64,000 nt of DNA. Source: Wurfbainia villosa (Eukaryota; Streptophyta; Magnoliopsida; Zingiberales; Zingiberaceae). Below the pieces are notes generated by a model. It was not told where the DNA came from. It did not search any database and saw nothing but the letters and a program-made list of their open reading frames with translations. A program made the translations under genes and the position numbers. How positions within the stretch are numbered: position 1 is the stretch's first letter; every line of letters begins with the position of its first letter. Where the stretch lies: positions 64,696,727 to 64,760,726 of the forward strand of contig CM045994.1 in assembly GCA_025175895.1 (NCBI GenBank), in the 5' to 3' direction. Shown here piece after piece: positions 11,539 to 23,154 of the stretch.

Positions 11539-12088
11539 ATGCCTAGAAAGGACAATGCCCAAAGACCAAATCAAAATTCAAAAATTAGGCAATTAGAATT
11601 AGAAAATCAAGCCTTGAGGTCAAGGCTTGAGAAATTAGAAAAGACCCTCAAGAAGATGCAAAATCAATTTCAAGGGTCAAATAGTCAAAGTCAAGGGTCT
11701 ATGACTCAAAGTCAACACCCAGGGCCTAAGAGACAAAAGTCATCCAAGGGCAAGCAAGGTTTGGGTCACAAACCTAAGCCTAAGGTGGCTTATCATAGTG
11801 TTCCATTTGATTATGGAACACAAACTAGGCCTAGAAAGACCAAGGTCAATAGAGAAGTCATCCCTAGAGTTGACCTAGGTTTCAAGGAAACCTAGGGAAG
11901 CCACTAAGAAGGTTGCAAGGAGAGTTACCCCTAGAGTCAACCTAGGTAAGACCACAATGACCAAGGCTAACAAGCCTAGAAGGGTCATTAGGAGCATATC
12001 TAGGGAGGTCATCCCTAAGGAATACCTAGTTAATCCTAGGAGCTCAAATAGGTTTTGGGTTCCTAAGAGCATGATTGATTCACGCTAG
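11539..12088 (+). pseudogene. Gag C-terminal part of element C (frameshifted)
   Basis: Gag packages the genomic RNA. The open frame starts at the in-frame Met of the conserved MPRKN/D block, carries a coiled-coil-like LELENQALRSRLEKLEKTL and a basic KGKQGLGHKPKPKVAYHSV segment. It stops at 11895 because about 22 bases present in element I (the VCLVARVSRK region near 60140) are absent here. In another frame the homology continues through a Lys/Arg-rich region to NPRSSNRFWVPKSMIDSR and a TAG at 12086-12088. This terminus is shared with E and I. The frameshift makes this copy a pseudogene. Confidence 0.8.
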
Positions 12089-13950
12089 ATTAGTTTAGGG
12101 TGTGCCAACCTTGATTGGATGGGTAGTTAACTCAATCATGGTAAAGGTGGCACTTTAGGATATTTTCAAGGTTATGGATACCTTGGAAATAGAATTGATA
12201 TTGTGATTCTAAAAGATTTTAGGATGTGCCAATATATTTTTGGGATTATGAAAAATCAATTGAATTGACACAATTTAGGATTAGAGGTTATAGTGTGTCA
12301 TTTTGGGTTTTTGGCACACTAGGGAGAAAAGTGATATTATGGTAAATTATACTTAATTATATCAAATGACAATTAATATTAAAATTTAGGTATTATTATA
12401 CCTATACATTTTATATGTCATGCTTGATTTGCCATATAACATGTCATGACATCATGTTTATTTTTATCATTTATATGTCATGATTTTGTGTAGGGTTAGG
12501 TTAAATGTCATGTATGCTTAAATTATATCATATATCATGACATCATGATCATTGGACATGCTTAATTATGCTATCATCTATGTCATGATCATTTTATGCA
12601 TTTAATTTGATTAAAATTGATTTAAGGACAATGGCACGACTTGGAGTCCCATTTATAAGGGAATCAAGTAGGGTTGCCTTAAAAAATGCATGAAACTTTA
12701 AATTAGGATGAACAAACATCTCACATCACATTAACATGTATGTGTTTTTATACACCCTAGATATATGTGAGATGCTAGGATATGAGTTAAGTTCAAGGTG
12801 CATAGTTTTTGCATCTAGATGAACCTAAACTCATCTTATATTAGTGGTGGATCATTGGAAAAGCTTGTGTACAAGTCATGTACATTGAGCCCAAGGAATA
12901 TGATCCAAAATAAGGTTTTGAAAATATTTTAAAATCATTTTGAAAAACCTTGGTGAAGTCTATCTTTTGATAGCAATCACCATTGATGAGATTAATACAA
13001 AGTGAGCTAAGACTTTGAAGTTTTTATTCACTTTTGGATTTTATATCAATTTTAATATTTTATGGGTAAAATATTTTTCTATGATTTTTCACCCATTTTA
13101 TTAGTCATAAGTATTATACGTATGAAATTTCATGATTTTTTGAATTACGTATAATTATTTATGATTTTCAGAATTTCATTTCTGATAATTGAAATTTTGA
13201 AATTTCAATTATCAGTCGACTACCCTTGGTGGCAGTCGACTGATGAGGGTGGCAGTCGACTGGGAGCTGAGAGAGTCAACTGCCAATGCTAATTTCGAGA
13301 AAAATAAGGTTGTTTAGCCCGTGTTCAGTTACGGTTAAGGTCCCTAACCACTTCTAACCCTAGGATATGCTTTGGGAAGCATTATAAAGGGTAAATATCC
13401 ATTGGATATGGATTAGGAGAGGTGTTAGGATGATGTATCAAATTTAAGGTGTGGAGAGTTCATGTTTGAACTTTGAACCTTATTTTTGATGGTTTAGAGT
13501 TTCTATTGGCTTAGGGACTTCCCAAGGACATTGTTGGTGCAATGGTCAAGGGGGAGCAAGCCTTTAGGGGGAGGTATCCATCATGGGATGATGGATGGTA
13601 TTTTTTCCTCATGAGGAGGAGAAATGGGATTTTGAGTACCCAATTTGGAAATTGGGAGAGTGTATAGGATTGCCTCTCTTGAGTGATATGAGACTTATCA
13701 CTAGGAAGATGGTAGCCATCCTAGGTATTTTTGGACCAAGGGAGAGATTGTAAGATCTCATTGGGACATGAGACATTGACCTCCTTGGAGAGAACCTTTT
13801 TGATGTTAGTCAAGGGGAGAAATGTTTTGGGGGAGAACTTATTGAGAGAATGACATCAATTGGAAAAATTGATGGGGATGATTGGGTTGAGTTAGATGGT
13901 CTAACTCAATGGTTTGATTGGTTTTTGTCAAACATCAAAAAGGGAAAGAT
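12089..13950 (+). other. Non-coding 3' internal region of element C
   Basis: No coding capacity. AT-rich, aligned by eye with 26911-28737 and 60368-62257. It holds a 'catgacatcatg' rich block (12410-12600), three CAGTCGACTG-type palindromes near 13215-13262, and several polypurine tracts (about 13547, 13737, 13825) before the LTR. In full Sireviruses this position would follow a complete pol. Confidence 0.7.
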
Positions 13951-15435
13951 TGCTGGTGCAATCGGCCCAGGTCATGATTGACCAGGACTCGAGCTTGACT
14001 CGAGAGATGTTTTGATGTTCGACAAAAACATATGACAATGTGATTGTCATGGGAAAGGTCAAGTCTTGGGTACTTGGCATGGAAAGTCCAAGTGGGACAC
14101 TTGGCATTTGGGAAAGTCCAAGTTTTAAGTACTTGGCATGTAAAGTCCAAGCATGGGTCTTTGCAAGAAAAAGTCCAAGCATGGGTCTTGGCATGAAAAG
14201 TCAACATGTGTTGACAAGGAAAGTCAAGCTTGAGTCTTGGCATTTGAGAAGTCAAGGGTTTGATATTGGCGTAAAGTCAGCGGGATTCTTGGCGAGATAA
14301 GTCCAATGGTTGGCAGCGTAAAGTTCAGCGAGTCTTAGCGATTATAAGTCCAATGTGTCTTGGCGGTGTAGACACCATTAGCATGACATAGCCGATGGAA
14401 GCACCTGAAGGCTAGCGCGATGGATGAACAAGTCATGGATGACTTGGAGGGGATCGAGGCGTGAAAGGGTAGCGGAGGTGGCTAGAAGGCTTAGGTCTAG
14501 GCTAAGGGTGGTCTAGCAAGTATGGGGAACCAATGCTTGGGTTAAAACCTCATGTTTGAGGTGTGCGGTCGGCCCAGTGTCATGTGCGATCATTTGGTGA
14601 GGAATCAACTAGGGTTTGACTATGGGGAATTAGCCTAACGATCGGCCCCCGGAGGGCCAATCGGTGATTGGTCTTGAAGTTGGACGTCGATCGTGATCGA
14701 TCGACTAGTCCTCGATTTTTGAAGCCTGAGAATAGAGTCTAACTCAGCTTGTTGGGGTTAGCGATCAGTGAAGGCTCCATCGATCGGTGATAGTCATGAT
14801 CGATGTGATGATGATCGTTGGATTTTCGGCGTGGATCTGGCCCGTTGTCTCACGATCAGCGATGGCATCGATCGATTGATGGTCGAAGCGATTAATGGTC
14901 AGCATGATTTGGCCGAGTTGAAGCTTTAAATGGAGCTCGTGAAGGAGGAAAAGCTAAGCATCAGTTCTTGAGCATCAACCTTTTGGGGCGATTCTTTGTT
15001 TATAAATCGAGGTCTCTAAGTCAATTCAAGCGACCAAAACAAGCAATCCAAAGACGCATTTGTAAAGTGTTTTCTTTACTTGTATTGCATTATATTTATA
15101 TTGTAATTGCTTGTATTTATTCTTATTGTGTAAGAATATTTGTACAAGGTTTCTCCCTCGGATTGTTCTGAGAAGGAGTGTTTATTAGTGGTGTGTGATT
15201 GGCATCGCTAGGGCTCGTTTGAGCCCGATCCGTGGAGTAAGAACCTTGAGATTCCGAACCACGTTATATCCTCATGTTGTATTATGTTTGTCTATTTCAT
15301 TATCACTTTATTATTATTTCACTGCACGCTAACGAAGTTTTTAGACAAACGCGAACGATTTCCATCGAGCAACGAAATCAAGCTATTCACCCCCCCCCCC
15401 CCCCCCCTCCTCTAGCATTCCAACTATCTCCTACA
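13951..15435 (+). repeat. 3' LTR of element C
   Basis: Starts TGCTGGTGCAATCGG and ends in CTCCTACA. It contains the GTCCAAG tandem-repeat block (14050-14370), a diverged TATA region (GCTTTAAATGGAGCTCG near 14925, against GCTATAAAAGGAGCTCG in element I), the 'gagaaggagtg' and 'gtggagtaagaacc' leader blocks, and an expanded C run (about 15390-15407) just before CTCTAGC. Most palindromes here are of the CGATCG type. Confidence 0.8.
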
Positions 15436-15738
15436 AAACCCCCCTTCTTTTATAGCCTTCCAACCCACTAGACATTGTGATCAAGTTCTATCAACAATGG
15501 CCACCTCACCCTAAGATAAGGGGATGAAGTTTGACTCTCCTCGAAGATGGAATTTGAATGGCAGTCGACTGATCAACCCTATCAGTCGACTGCCAAAAGC
15601 CAGTAGTCAACTGCTGCTAGGGTTTCTAGATGCAACAAAAAGTTAGCTCAAGAATGAAAGCAATATAAGTTAATTTGATGACCACTTACCGTCCGATCTC
15701 GACCTAGACCTTCCACGGGAAGTCTTGGTCGGATCATC

Positions 15739-17114
15739 TGTAGGAACGATGTTGGCCGACTAGAGGAGGGTGAATAGCCCTCTTTAAATCGTATGAGCGA
15801 TCGTTCGTTCATGCGTGCTTGTCTATAATTGTTGTTAATATACGCAGCGGAATAACAATAGAAATAATAACAACAATACAATCACACGCAATATACAAAG
15901 ATATATGTGGTTCGGAACCGAATGGTTCCTACTCCACAGGCGAGCTCACCGAGCTCTAGTTATGCGCACGACACTAACTAACACTCCTTCTCGACAACAT
16001 GTCAGAGGTGGAGAAACCTCTAACAAGCAATTACACTAAGTAATATGAAATACAAGCAATACAAAGACAAATACGAAATACACATAAAGAACACTTTACA
16101 ATGCTTGCTTTGAACCCTTTGCTTGTTGCTTGCTTTATATGGCTCTTGAAGGTCTGGAATGCAGCAACAATTACCCTCCAATAGCTTCACAAAAGTCTTG
16201 GCGAAATCCCCCCTCTTGAGCTTCATTTATAACCTGCATCAAGCTGATTTCGCTCTCATCAGTCGACTGATCGTGACCATCAGTCGACTGGTCCTGTAGT
16301 CGTTGTCTCTAGCGGCGGATCCACGTTAGTTAAGCTCAACGAATCACCCATCGATCGGTGATGATACCCATCAATCATTGGTAACACCATCGATTGAGTC
16401 TTGCACGAGCACTCGACTAGAAATCATTCGTGCATGGTGAAAACACCCGATCGGTCACGATCGATCTCCCTCATCGGCCGATGGTGTCAGCGATCGTATC
16501 ATCCCTCGGCAGTCGACTGATCAGTCAGACCATGTTCAAACGAACACCAGTCGAACCCTAGTCGACTGGCACCTATGCCAGTCGACTGATGTCGGGTAAA
16601 ACCTCAAACCCAAGTTGTTTGAGCATCCGACACTCAGTCTTAGCCACTTGGCCAAGTCCACCTTATCCCTTATGGAGTTCTCCACCGAAGCTCTCTTCCC
16701 TCGGCCTACGTCCCTCGGATGTGCCAAGCACACGACTTCGCAATGTCATCCTTCGCGTCTCTTGCCCTCGAAGTATGCTTCCCTTGGGCCCTTCGCCCCG
16801 ACCGGCGGTCCCTCGAATGCACCAAGCGCACGGCTTCGCAATGTCATCCTTCACTAACACAAGGACCCGAAGCATAGTGAACTTACCAAGTCCTCAAGAC
16901 TTTCCAAATGCACCAAGCACACCCATAATGCATTTCTCACACCAAACGCAGCCCGCAATGCTTTGGACTTTCCCAACACCAAGCACCATGCTTGGATTTT
17001 CCATGTCAACTCTATGTTGGACTTTCCTATGACAATCCCATGTCATAAGTTTTGTCTATCATCAAAATACTGCTCGAGTCAAACTCGAGTCAACCTGGGT
17101 CAATTGCACCAACA
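15739..17114 (-). repeat. 3' LTR of element D
   Basis: Plus-strand limits TGTAGGAACGATG and GATTGCACCAACA-type end (GCACCAACA at 17106-17114); on the minus strand it starts TGTTGGTGCAATTG. A TATA-like CATTTATA (minus TATAAATG) lies at 16224-16231. It contains CAGTCGACTG palindromes near 16259, 16283 and 16510, and the GTCCAAG-type repeats (16590-17030, read on the minus strand). Confidence 0.85.
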
Positions 17115-18711
17115 ATCTCTCCCTTTTTGATGATTGACAAAACTACCATCTCAAGTCTACCAATTCTCCCATATTGGCAATTCTCATATCCCAATGAGAA
17201 TTCCAACGAACCCTAATTGGTAACTTGGTAACTTCTCCTCCTTTTTGACATTACATCAAAAAGGTCCTCAAGGGTGTCAATGTCTCATATCCCAATGAGA
17301 TCTTACAATCTCCCCCTTGGCATGCCCTCAATCTTTCTAGTGATAATCCCATATCACTTTAGAGAGGCAACCCAATTTTCCTCCCATGAGGAAAAGTACA
17401 CATCCATCTTTCCATGATGGATACCTCCCCCTAGAGGCTTGCTCCCCCTTGACCATTGCACCAACAATGTTTTTGGAGAGTCCCTAAGCCAATAGGAATA
17501 TTAAAACACTCAAAATTAAGGCAAAGTTCAACAGTGAACTCTCATCCACCTTAAAATTGATACTCTCCCTAAACACTTCTCCTAATCCACATCCAATGAA
17601 TTTCCACCCTTTCTAATGCTCTCCCAAGCATGTTCTAGGGTTAGGAGTGGTTAGGGGACCAAAATCTAACTGAACATGGGCCTAACCACCAAGATTTATC
17701 CGAAATCAGCAGTATCAGTCGACTCTCTCAGCTACCAGTCGACTCCTTCTCACATCAGTCGACTGGCCTCCCTGGCAGTCGACTAATAATTGCATTTGCA
17801 GTTCTCTGATTTTCACAAACAAATTTATAAAATTCGTAAGTAATTATACATACGTTGATAAATCATGAAATTTTGTATGTATATTACTTATCACAATCAT
17901 TATGGGTGAAAAATATTAAAAAATTATTTTACCCACAAATTAGCGAGATTGATACAAAGTTCAAAAGTTAAGAAAAACTTCAATATTGAGCCCTCTTTGT
18001 ATCATCCCATTCAATGGTGATAGCTATCAAAAGATAAACTTCACCAAGGTTTTTCAAAATGTTTTCAAAATGTTTTTGAAACCTTTAATTTCTTTTTCCT
18101 AAACATCTCACTTGTATCTAGATGTGTAAAACACATACAAGTCAAATATTCTAGTGAGATGTGGGTTTTTGTTCTTTAATGGTCTCATGCATATTCTAAG
18201 GCAACTCTACTTGATTCTCTTATGCATGGGACTTCAAGTCTTGCCAATGGTCCTTAAATCAATTTTATTTTATGCATGATATGATATGGCATATATATGA
18301 TATAACTAAGCATGTGCCAAAATCATGATGTCATGCCATGTGAATGAAATTTTAGCATACATGACATATAAAAATAAGTCTAAACATGATCATGACATTT
18401 TTAGAGATAAAAATGAAAATGATGTCATGTCATGGCAAGGCAAATAAATCATGGCAAGTAAAATATACTAAGGTATAAAATACCTAAGTGTTAAATCCAA
18501 ATTGTCATTTCTAGGAGTTAATTCTATTTTTCCTTAATACAATTATCTCCCAAGTGTACCATAAACCCAAAATGGCACACCAATACCTCTAAGACCTATT
18601 TGTGCTAATTTAATCATTTTTCAACTTCTCAAGCATATTGGCACATCCTAATGTGTCAACTCATCATGGCTAGGTTAACTACCTATCCACTTAGGGTTGA
18701 CACACCCTAAC
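17115..18711 (-). other. Non-coding 3' internal region of element D
   Basis: No coding sequence. Contains the polypurine tract next to the LTR (minus AAAAAGGGAGAGAT at 17115-17130), further purine tracts (about 17310, 17425-17455), palindromes at 17716-17790 and the 'catgacatcatg' rich block near 18300-18440. Confidence 0.7.
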
Positions 18712-20283
18712 TCATCTACGTGAATCGATCATGCTCCTAGGAACCCAATATCTATTGGAGCTCCTTGGGTTAACAAGGTATTCACTAGGGTTAACTTTCC
18801 TAGATACCTTCCTAATGATCCTTTTAGGCTTTGAAGCCATAGTCTTTTGGGTCTTTCTTAGGTCAACTCTAGAGGTAACTCCCCCAATGACCTTCTTAGT
18901 GGCTTTCTTGGTTTTTCTTAAGTCCTTAGCCACTAGCAAACACCATGGCTAATCTTAGGGATAGCTTCCCTATTAGCCTTGGTTTTTCTAGACCTAGAGA
19001 TTGTTCCATAATTAAATGGGACATTATGGTAGGACATAGGTTTGTGACCCAAACCTTTCTTGCCCTTGGACATTTCTTGTTTCCTAGGTCTTGACTTTTG
19101 GACATTTGACCCTTGAATAAAATTTTCTATAATTTTAAGGGTCTTTTTCCATTGTCTCAAGTCTTGACCTCAAGACTTGGTTTTCTAATTCTAATTTTTC
19201 CAATTTTGATTTTTCATTAATCTTTTGGGAATTATTTTTCTTCTTAGGCATGTGCCTAGACTTTTTTGGATTAATACCCAAATTTTCCTCTACTCTCCTA
19301 ATTGATTCCCTAGGTAAAATAGTTCTATTGTTATTGGTCCTAGGTTTATCCTTAGATAAATTTACATGTTTAGCACCTAAACAATAAACCTTATTATTTC
19401 TACTAGCATGCTTTTCATTAATAATTGCAAGAGAACTAAAATAATTTTAGCATGCTTTTTAACTTTAAAAATTGAAGGTGCATAATTTAAATATATCTTA
19501 GGGTTAGCTTTGGAAGCTCCCCTACATGAGATACACCTTCTTGCCCTTTCTTCCTCCCTAGGGCATTGGCTTGTAGTATCCCGTGGGTTGCATTTGAAAC
19601 ACACAATGTGCTCTTTGCTTCTAGTTGTGGGGACTCATTCCTTGACTTTTTGTTGACTTTTGGTGTCAATGTCTTTTCCTTAGCCAATTTTGGGCATTTA
19701 CTCTTGTAATGCCCTTTCTCTCTACACTCAAAGCATATTATATGATCCTTATTTAAAATCACAACACTTGAGTTACCTAAGGAGTTTTCTTCTTGCTCTT
19801 CATTTCTCCCGGATGTGGATGTTTCTTGTTGAACTTGCTCCGGGATGGAAGATTGCCTCTCCTCCCCCTCAATACTAGAGGTGGAGATTTCCACCAAATC
19901 ATCTACATCGTCGAATGTGGATGGGCTCTCTTCCACGGCATCTTCCTCTACTTGTGCCGGTTCAAGAATTTCTTGGAATTTGATTACCTTATTTCATAAC
20001 TCCCTTGCATCCCTATAATTACCTAATCTAGACCAAATATTGTTAGGTAACAAATCACTAAGTAATTCGATTATATTGAGATTTGTCTTGAAGTGTCCTT
20101 GATTTGGTCTTGGGTCCACCTCGATTTCTCAATTTGCCTATTGCTTTCATCCCTAGGCAATTCGAAACCATTTTCTAGAATTAACATAATATCAAAATCG
20201 ATTTCTAGATATACCTCCATTTTTCTTCTCCACCATTGAAAATCTCCTTCAAATTTTGGTGGTTGGAGGTTGTAACCGGCCAT
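18712..20283 (-). pseudogene. Gag of element D (frameshifted)
   Basis: Starts at the Met at 20283. The N-terminus reads PPKFEGDFQWWRRKMEVYLE, a gag-polypeptide fold like that of copia UBN2-type gags but visibly different from the N-terminus of E and I (IPPSFNREHFAYWKGRMEYF). It is interrupted after about 70 residues. An acidic Glu/Ser-rich linker follows (19936-19800), then zinc knuckle 1 CFECREKGHYKSKCPK (intact CCHC). The second knuckle lacks the His (CFKCNPRDTTSQCPR). Frame changes separate the coiled-coil region and the basic tail, which ends NPRSSNRYWVPRSMIDSRR with a stop at 18712. Not functional as it stands. Confidence 0.8.
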
Positions 20284-20326
20284 CTTGTGGTGCTTGTGTC
20301 GGCGGTTAGTCCTCGATAAGCTCCTA

Positions 20327-20340
20327 GCTCTGATACCACT
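20327..20340 (-). promoter_or_regulatory. Primer binding site of element D
   Basis: Minus strand AGTGGTATCAGAGC directly after the 5' LTR end (CCTACA). It is complementary to the 3' end of initiator Met tRNA, the usual primer for copia elements. Confidence 0.85.
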
Positions 20341-21743
20341 TGTAGGAACGATGTTGGCCGACTAGAGGGGGGTAAATAGCCCTCTTTCATCGTATGAGCA
20401 GAATTCGTTCGTTCTTGCGTGTTTGTCTACAATTGTCATTAATATACGCAACGGAATAACAATAGAAATAATAACAACAATACAATCACACGCAATACAC
20501 AAAGATATACGTGGTTCGGAACCGAATGGTTCCTACTCCACGGGTGAGCTCACCGAGCTCTAGTTATGTGCATGGCACTAACTAACACTCCTTCTCGACA
20601 ACACGTTGGAGGTGGAGAAACCTCTCACAAGCAATTACACTAAGTAATATAAAATACAAGCAATACAAAGATAAACATGAAATACACGTAAAGAACACTT
20701 CACAACGCTTGCTTTGAACCCTTTGCTTGTTGCTTGCTTTAGATGGCTCTTGAAGGTCTGGAATGCAGCAGCAATTCCCCTCCAATAGCTTCACAAAAGT
20801 CTTGGCGAAATCCTCCCTCTTGAGCTTCATTTATAACCTGCATCAAGCTGATTTCGTGCCTATCAATCGACTGATCGTGACCATCAGTCGACTGGTCCTG
20901 TAGTCGTTGTCTCACAACGGCCAGATCCACGTTAGTTAAGTTCCAACGGAACACCCATCAGTCGACTGATGATACCCATCAGTCGATTGGTAACACCATC
21001 GATCAGTCTTTGGCGCGAGCACTCGATTGAAAACCATTCTGTGGCTGAAAACACCACGACCCGATCGTGATCTCCTCATCATCGATTGATGGTGTCAACG
21101 ATCGTCATCCTCGGCGATCGGTGATCACCGAACCTTGTTGATCGAACACCAGTCAAACCCTAATCGACTTGGAGCAGTCGACTGGCACCTATGTCAGTTG
21201 ACTGATGTCGGGTAAAACCTCAAACCCAAGTTGTTTGAGCATCCGACACTCAGTCTTAGCCACTTGGTCAAGTCCACCTCATCCCTCATGGAGTTCCCCA
21301 CCGAAGCTCTCTTCCCTCGGCCTACTCCCTCGGATGCGCCAAGCGTACAGCTTCGCAATGCCATCCTTCGCGTCTCTTGCCCTCGAAGTATGCTTCCCTT
21401 GGGCCTCACTTCATTGCTCCGTCGCGTCCTGATCCCTCGGATGCACCAAGCGCACGGATTTGCAATGTCATCCTTCACCGACTCAAGGACCCCGAGCCTA
21501 GTGAACTTGCCAAGTCCTCAAGACTTCCCAAATGCACTAAGCACACGGCTGCACAATGCATTTCTCACCAAGTGCATGGCTTCGCAATGCTTTGGACTTT
21601 CCCAACACCAAGCCCCATGCTTGGATTTTCCATGCCAACTCTATGTTGGACTTTCCTATGACAATCTCATGTCATAAGTTTTGTCTATCATCAAAATACT
21701 TCTCGAGTCAAACTCAAGTCAACCTAGGTCGATTGCACCAACA
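20341..21743 (-). repeat. 5' LTR of element D
   Basis: Pairs with 15739-17114; starts TGTAGGAACGATG and ends CACCAACA in plus coordinates. TATA-like CATTTATA at 20828-20835. Compared with its partner LTR it shows exchanged palindrome types (CAGTCGACTG at 20959-20968 where the partner has CGATCGGTG; CGATCGGTG near 21114 where the partner has CAGTCGACTG). Confidence 0.85.
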
Positions 21744-22063
21744 TCGTCGCCTAAGAACGTCCCCGTACGGAAGACCCGACCTTGCATTCACTCACACACA
21801 CGAGCTTACGTTAGGTCCTTGTGACTTGTAGTTTTTCTTTCGATCTCCACCTGGGTTCTTCGGCTCTCTCCGAAGTTCTCCCGGTGTCGCTCGACCATCA
21901 TGCTTTCTCCATCAGTGATTCTTCGGATGTCGCTGACCTTCAACTTAGCTTAACCATTCCTGCACACTTGGTTCAGCTCGTTAGACAACAATATGACCTT
22001 AGCTTTGAGTCTTTGCCATAATCAAAACTTATGTTCGATTATCTGGTGCCTACTGCACCAACA

Positions 22064-23154
22064 AATAGCGCACTTAAATTCTTTTCGATTTGATTCGTTC
22101 GATTAAAATAAAGTAAATAATTACACAGTAAAAAAGTAAATGACAAATTTATTTTTACTTGGTTCAAAACATAACGATTTCTAATCCAAGGCCCTAGTAT
22201 CCTAGATCACGTACGGAGCGCAATTCACTAATAATCTCCTCCTCGTTAGAGGTAGGAGATAATGATTACAAAACCAACAAAAAGCTTGAGGAAGAGGGAC
22301 AATCCCACCTCTCCTTGATGTGATCAAAAGTTCGATAAAACAAATTTAAGTACACTGAATTGAAATGAAAAGCAAACTAAAGTATACCGACGATGATCTA
22401 ATTTTGGACTTAGGAGCGTATCATCAACGTTCCGATAGCATTTCGGCGTCGTAGCATAGTCGTAGAGAAGTGGCGTTGCGGGATCACTTTGTAAGCACTT
22501 TTTATGACCTAAAGGGGTGAAACCCCCCTTCTTTTATATACTTGGAAGCTCCCCAACGTTCAATTCCAGCTCATGGTCAAAGAACCTCATCTCTCCAAGA
22601 TAAGTGGAGCTTATCTTGACTCTCCTCGAGGGGGCAGTTTGACTAGCAGATGACTGATAACCTCCATCAGTCGACTAATGCCAGCAGCAGTCGAGTGCCA
22701 ATAGCCAGTAGTCGACTGCCAACTTGTTTACTCCACTGCAACAACAAGTTAGCTCGAAATGAAAACAATACAGGTGAATTCGATGGCTACTTGTCGTCCG
22801 ATCTCGACCTAGACCTTCCACAGGAAGTCTTAGTCGGATCGCCGCCTAAGGATGTCCCCGTACAGAGGACCCAACCTTACATTCACTCACACACGAGTTT
22901 TTCTTAGGTCCTTTTGTTACTTGCAACTTTGCTTCAGGTCTCCACCTAGTTTCTTCGGCTCCCTTTCGAAGTTCTACCGGTGTCGCCCGACCACCACAGT
23001 TTCCCGACTCGGGATTCTCCGGGTGTCGCCGACCTTCAGCTCAGCTTAACCATTCCTACAGGTTCAGCTCGTTAGACAATAATATGACCTTAGCTTTGGG
23101 TCTTTGACATAATCAAAACCTAGGTTCAATTATTTGGTGTCTACTGCACCAACA
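22064..23154 (-). repeat. Family F LTR, nearly complete
   Basis: Matches solo LTR S4 (46762-47815) over its length but lacks about 35 bases at the left end; it begins AATAGCGCAC where S4 has GGTGAATAGCG. It ends GCACCAACA at 23154. It directly abuts the other F LTR on the left, so any internal region between them has been deleted. Contains the 'tatataCTTGGAAGC' TATA-region counterpart near 22535 and three palindrome variants at 22670-22730. Confidence 0.7.

Larger units (their letters stand above)
11537..15435 (+). mobile_element. Sirevirus-like gag-only element C, 3' part
   Basis: This is the right-hand part of an element of the same family as D, E and I. It carries the last third of gag, a 1.9 kb non-coding stretch and a 3' LTR starting TGCTGGTGCAATCGG. 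The left part is missing because copia A sits at an ATATG site in the gag. No protease, integrase or reverse transcriptase follows the gag stop, as in the complete family members. The right end joins family F LTR sequence (AAACCCCCCTT), so C probably inserted there. Confidence 0.8.
15739..21743 (-). mobile_element. Complete Sirevirus-like gag-only element D
   Basis: Two LTRs in direct orientation flank an internal region of about 3.2 kb with a primer site, a gag pseudogene and non-coding sequence but no pol. Flanks are TCATC (15734-15738) and TCGTC (21744-21748), a 5-bp TSD with one difference, and removing the element restores a continuous family F LTR. Reading on the minus strand: 5' LTR 20341-21743, gag 20283 to 18712, polypurine tract at about 17115-17130, 3' LTR 17114-15739. 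Total 6.0 kb. Confidence 0.88.
15436..22063 (-). repeat. Family F LTR, right part, split by element D
   Basis: The LTR sequence occupies 15436-15738 and 21744-22063; element D lies between. The pieces join as GTCTTGGTCGGATCATC + GCCTAAGAACGTCCCC and match the intact F LTRs at 22530-23154 and 47440-47815. The right end is CTGCACCAACA, i.e. an LTR start TGTTGGTGCAG on the minus strand. The left end of this LTR is missing because element C lies there. No gene is present. Confidence 0.7.

Noticed and set aside
13928..14255. Minus-strand frames with repeated W-T-F-H-A-K words in LTRs of C, D, E and I
   Set aside because: They are translations of the GTCCAAG tandem repeats; the repeat unit, not a protein, explains the pattern.
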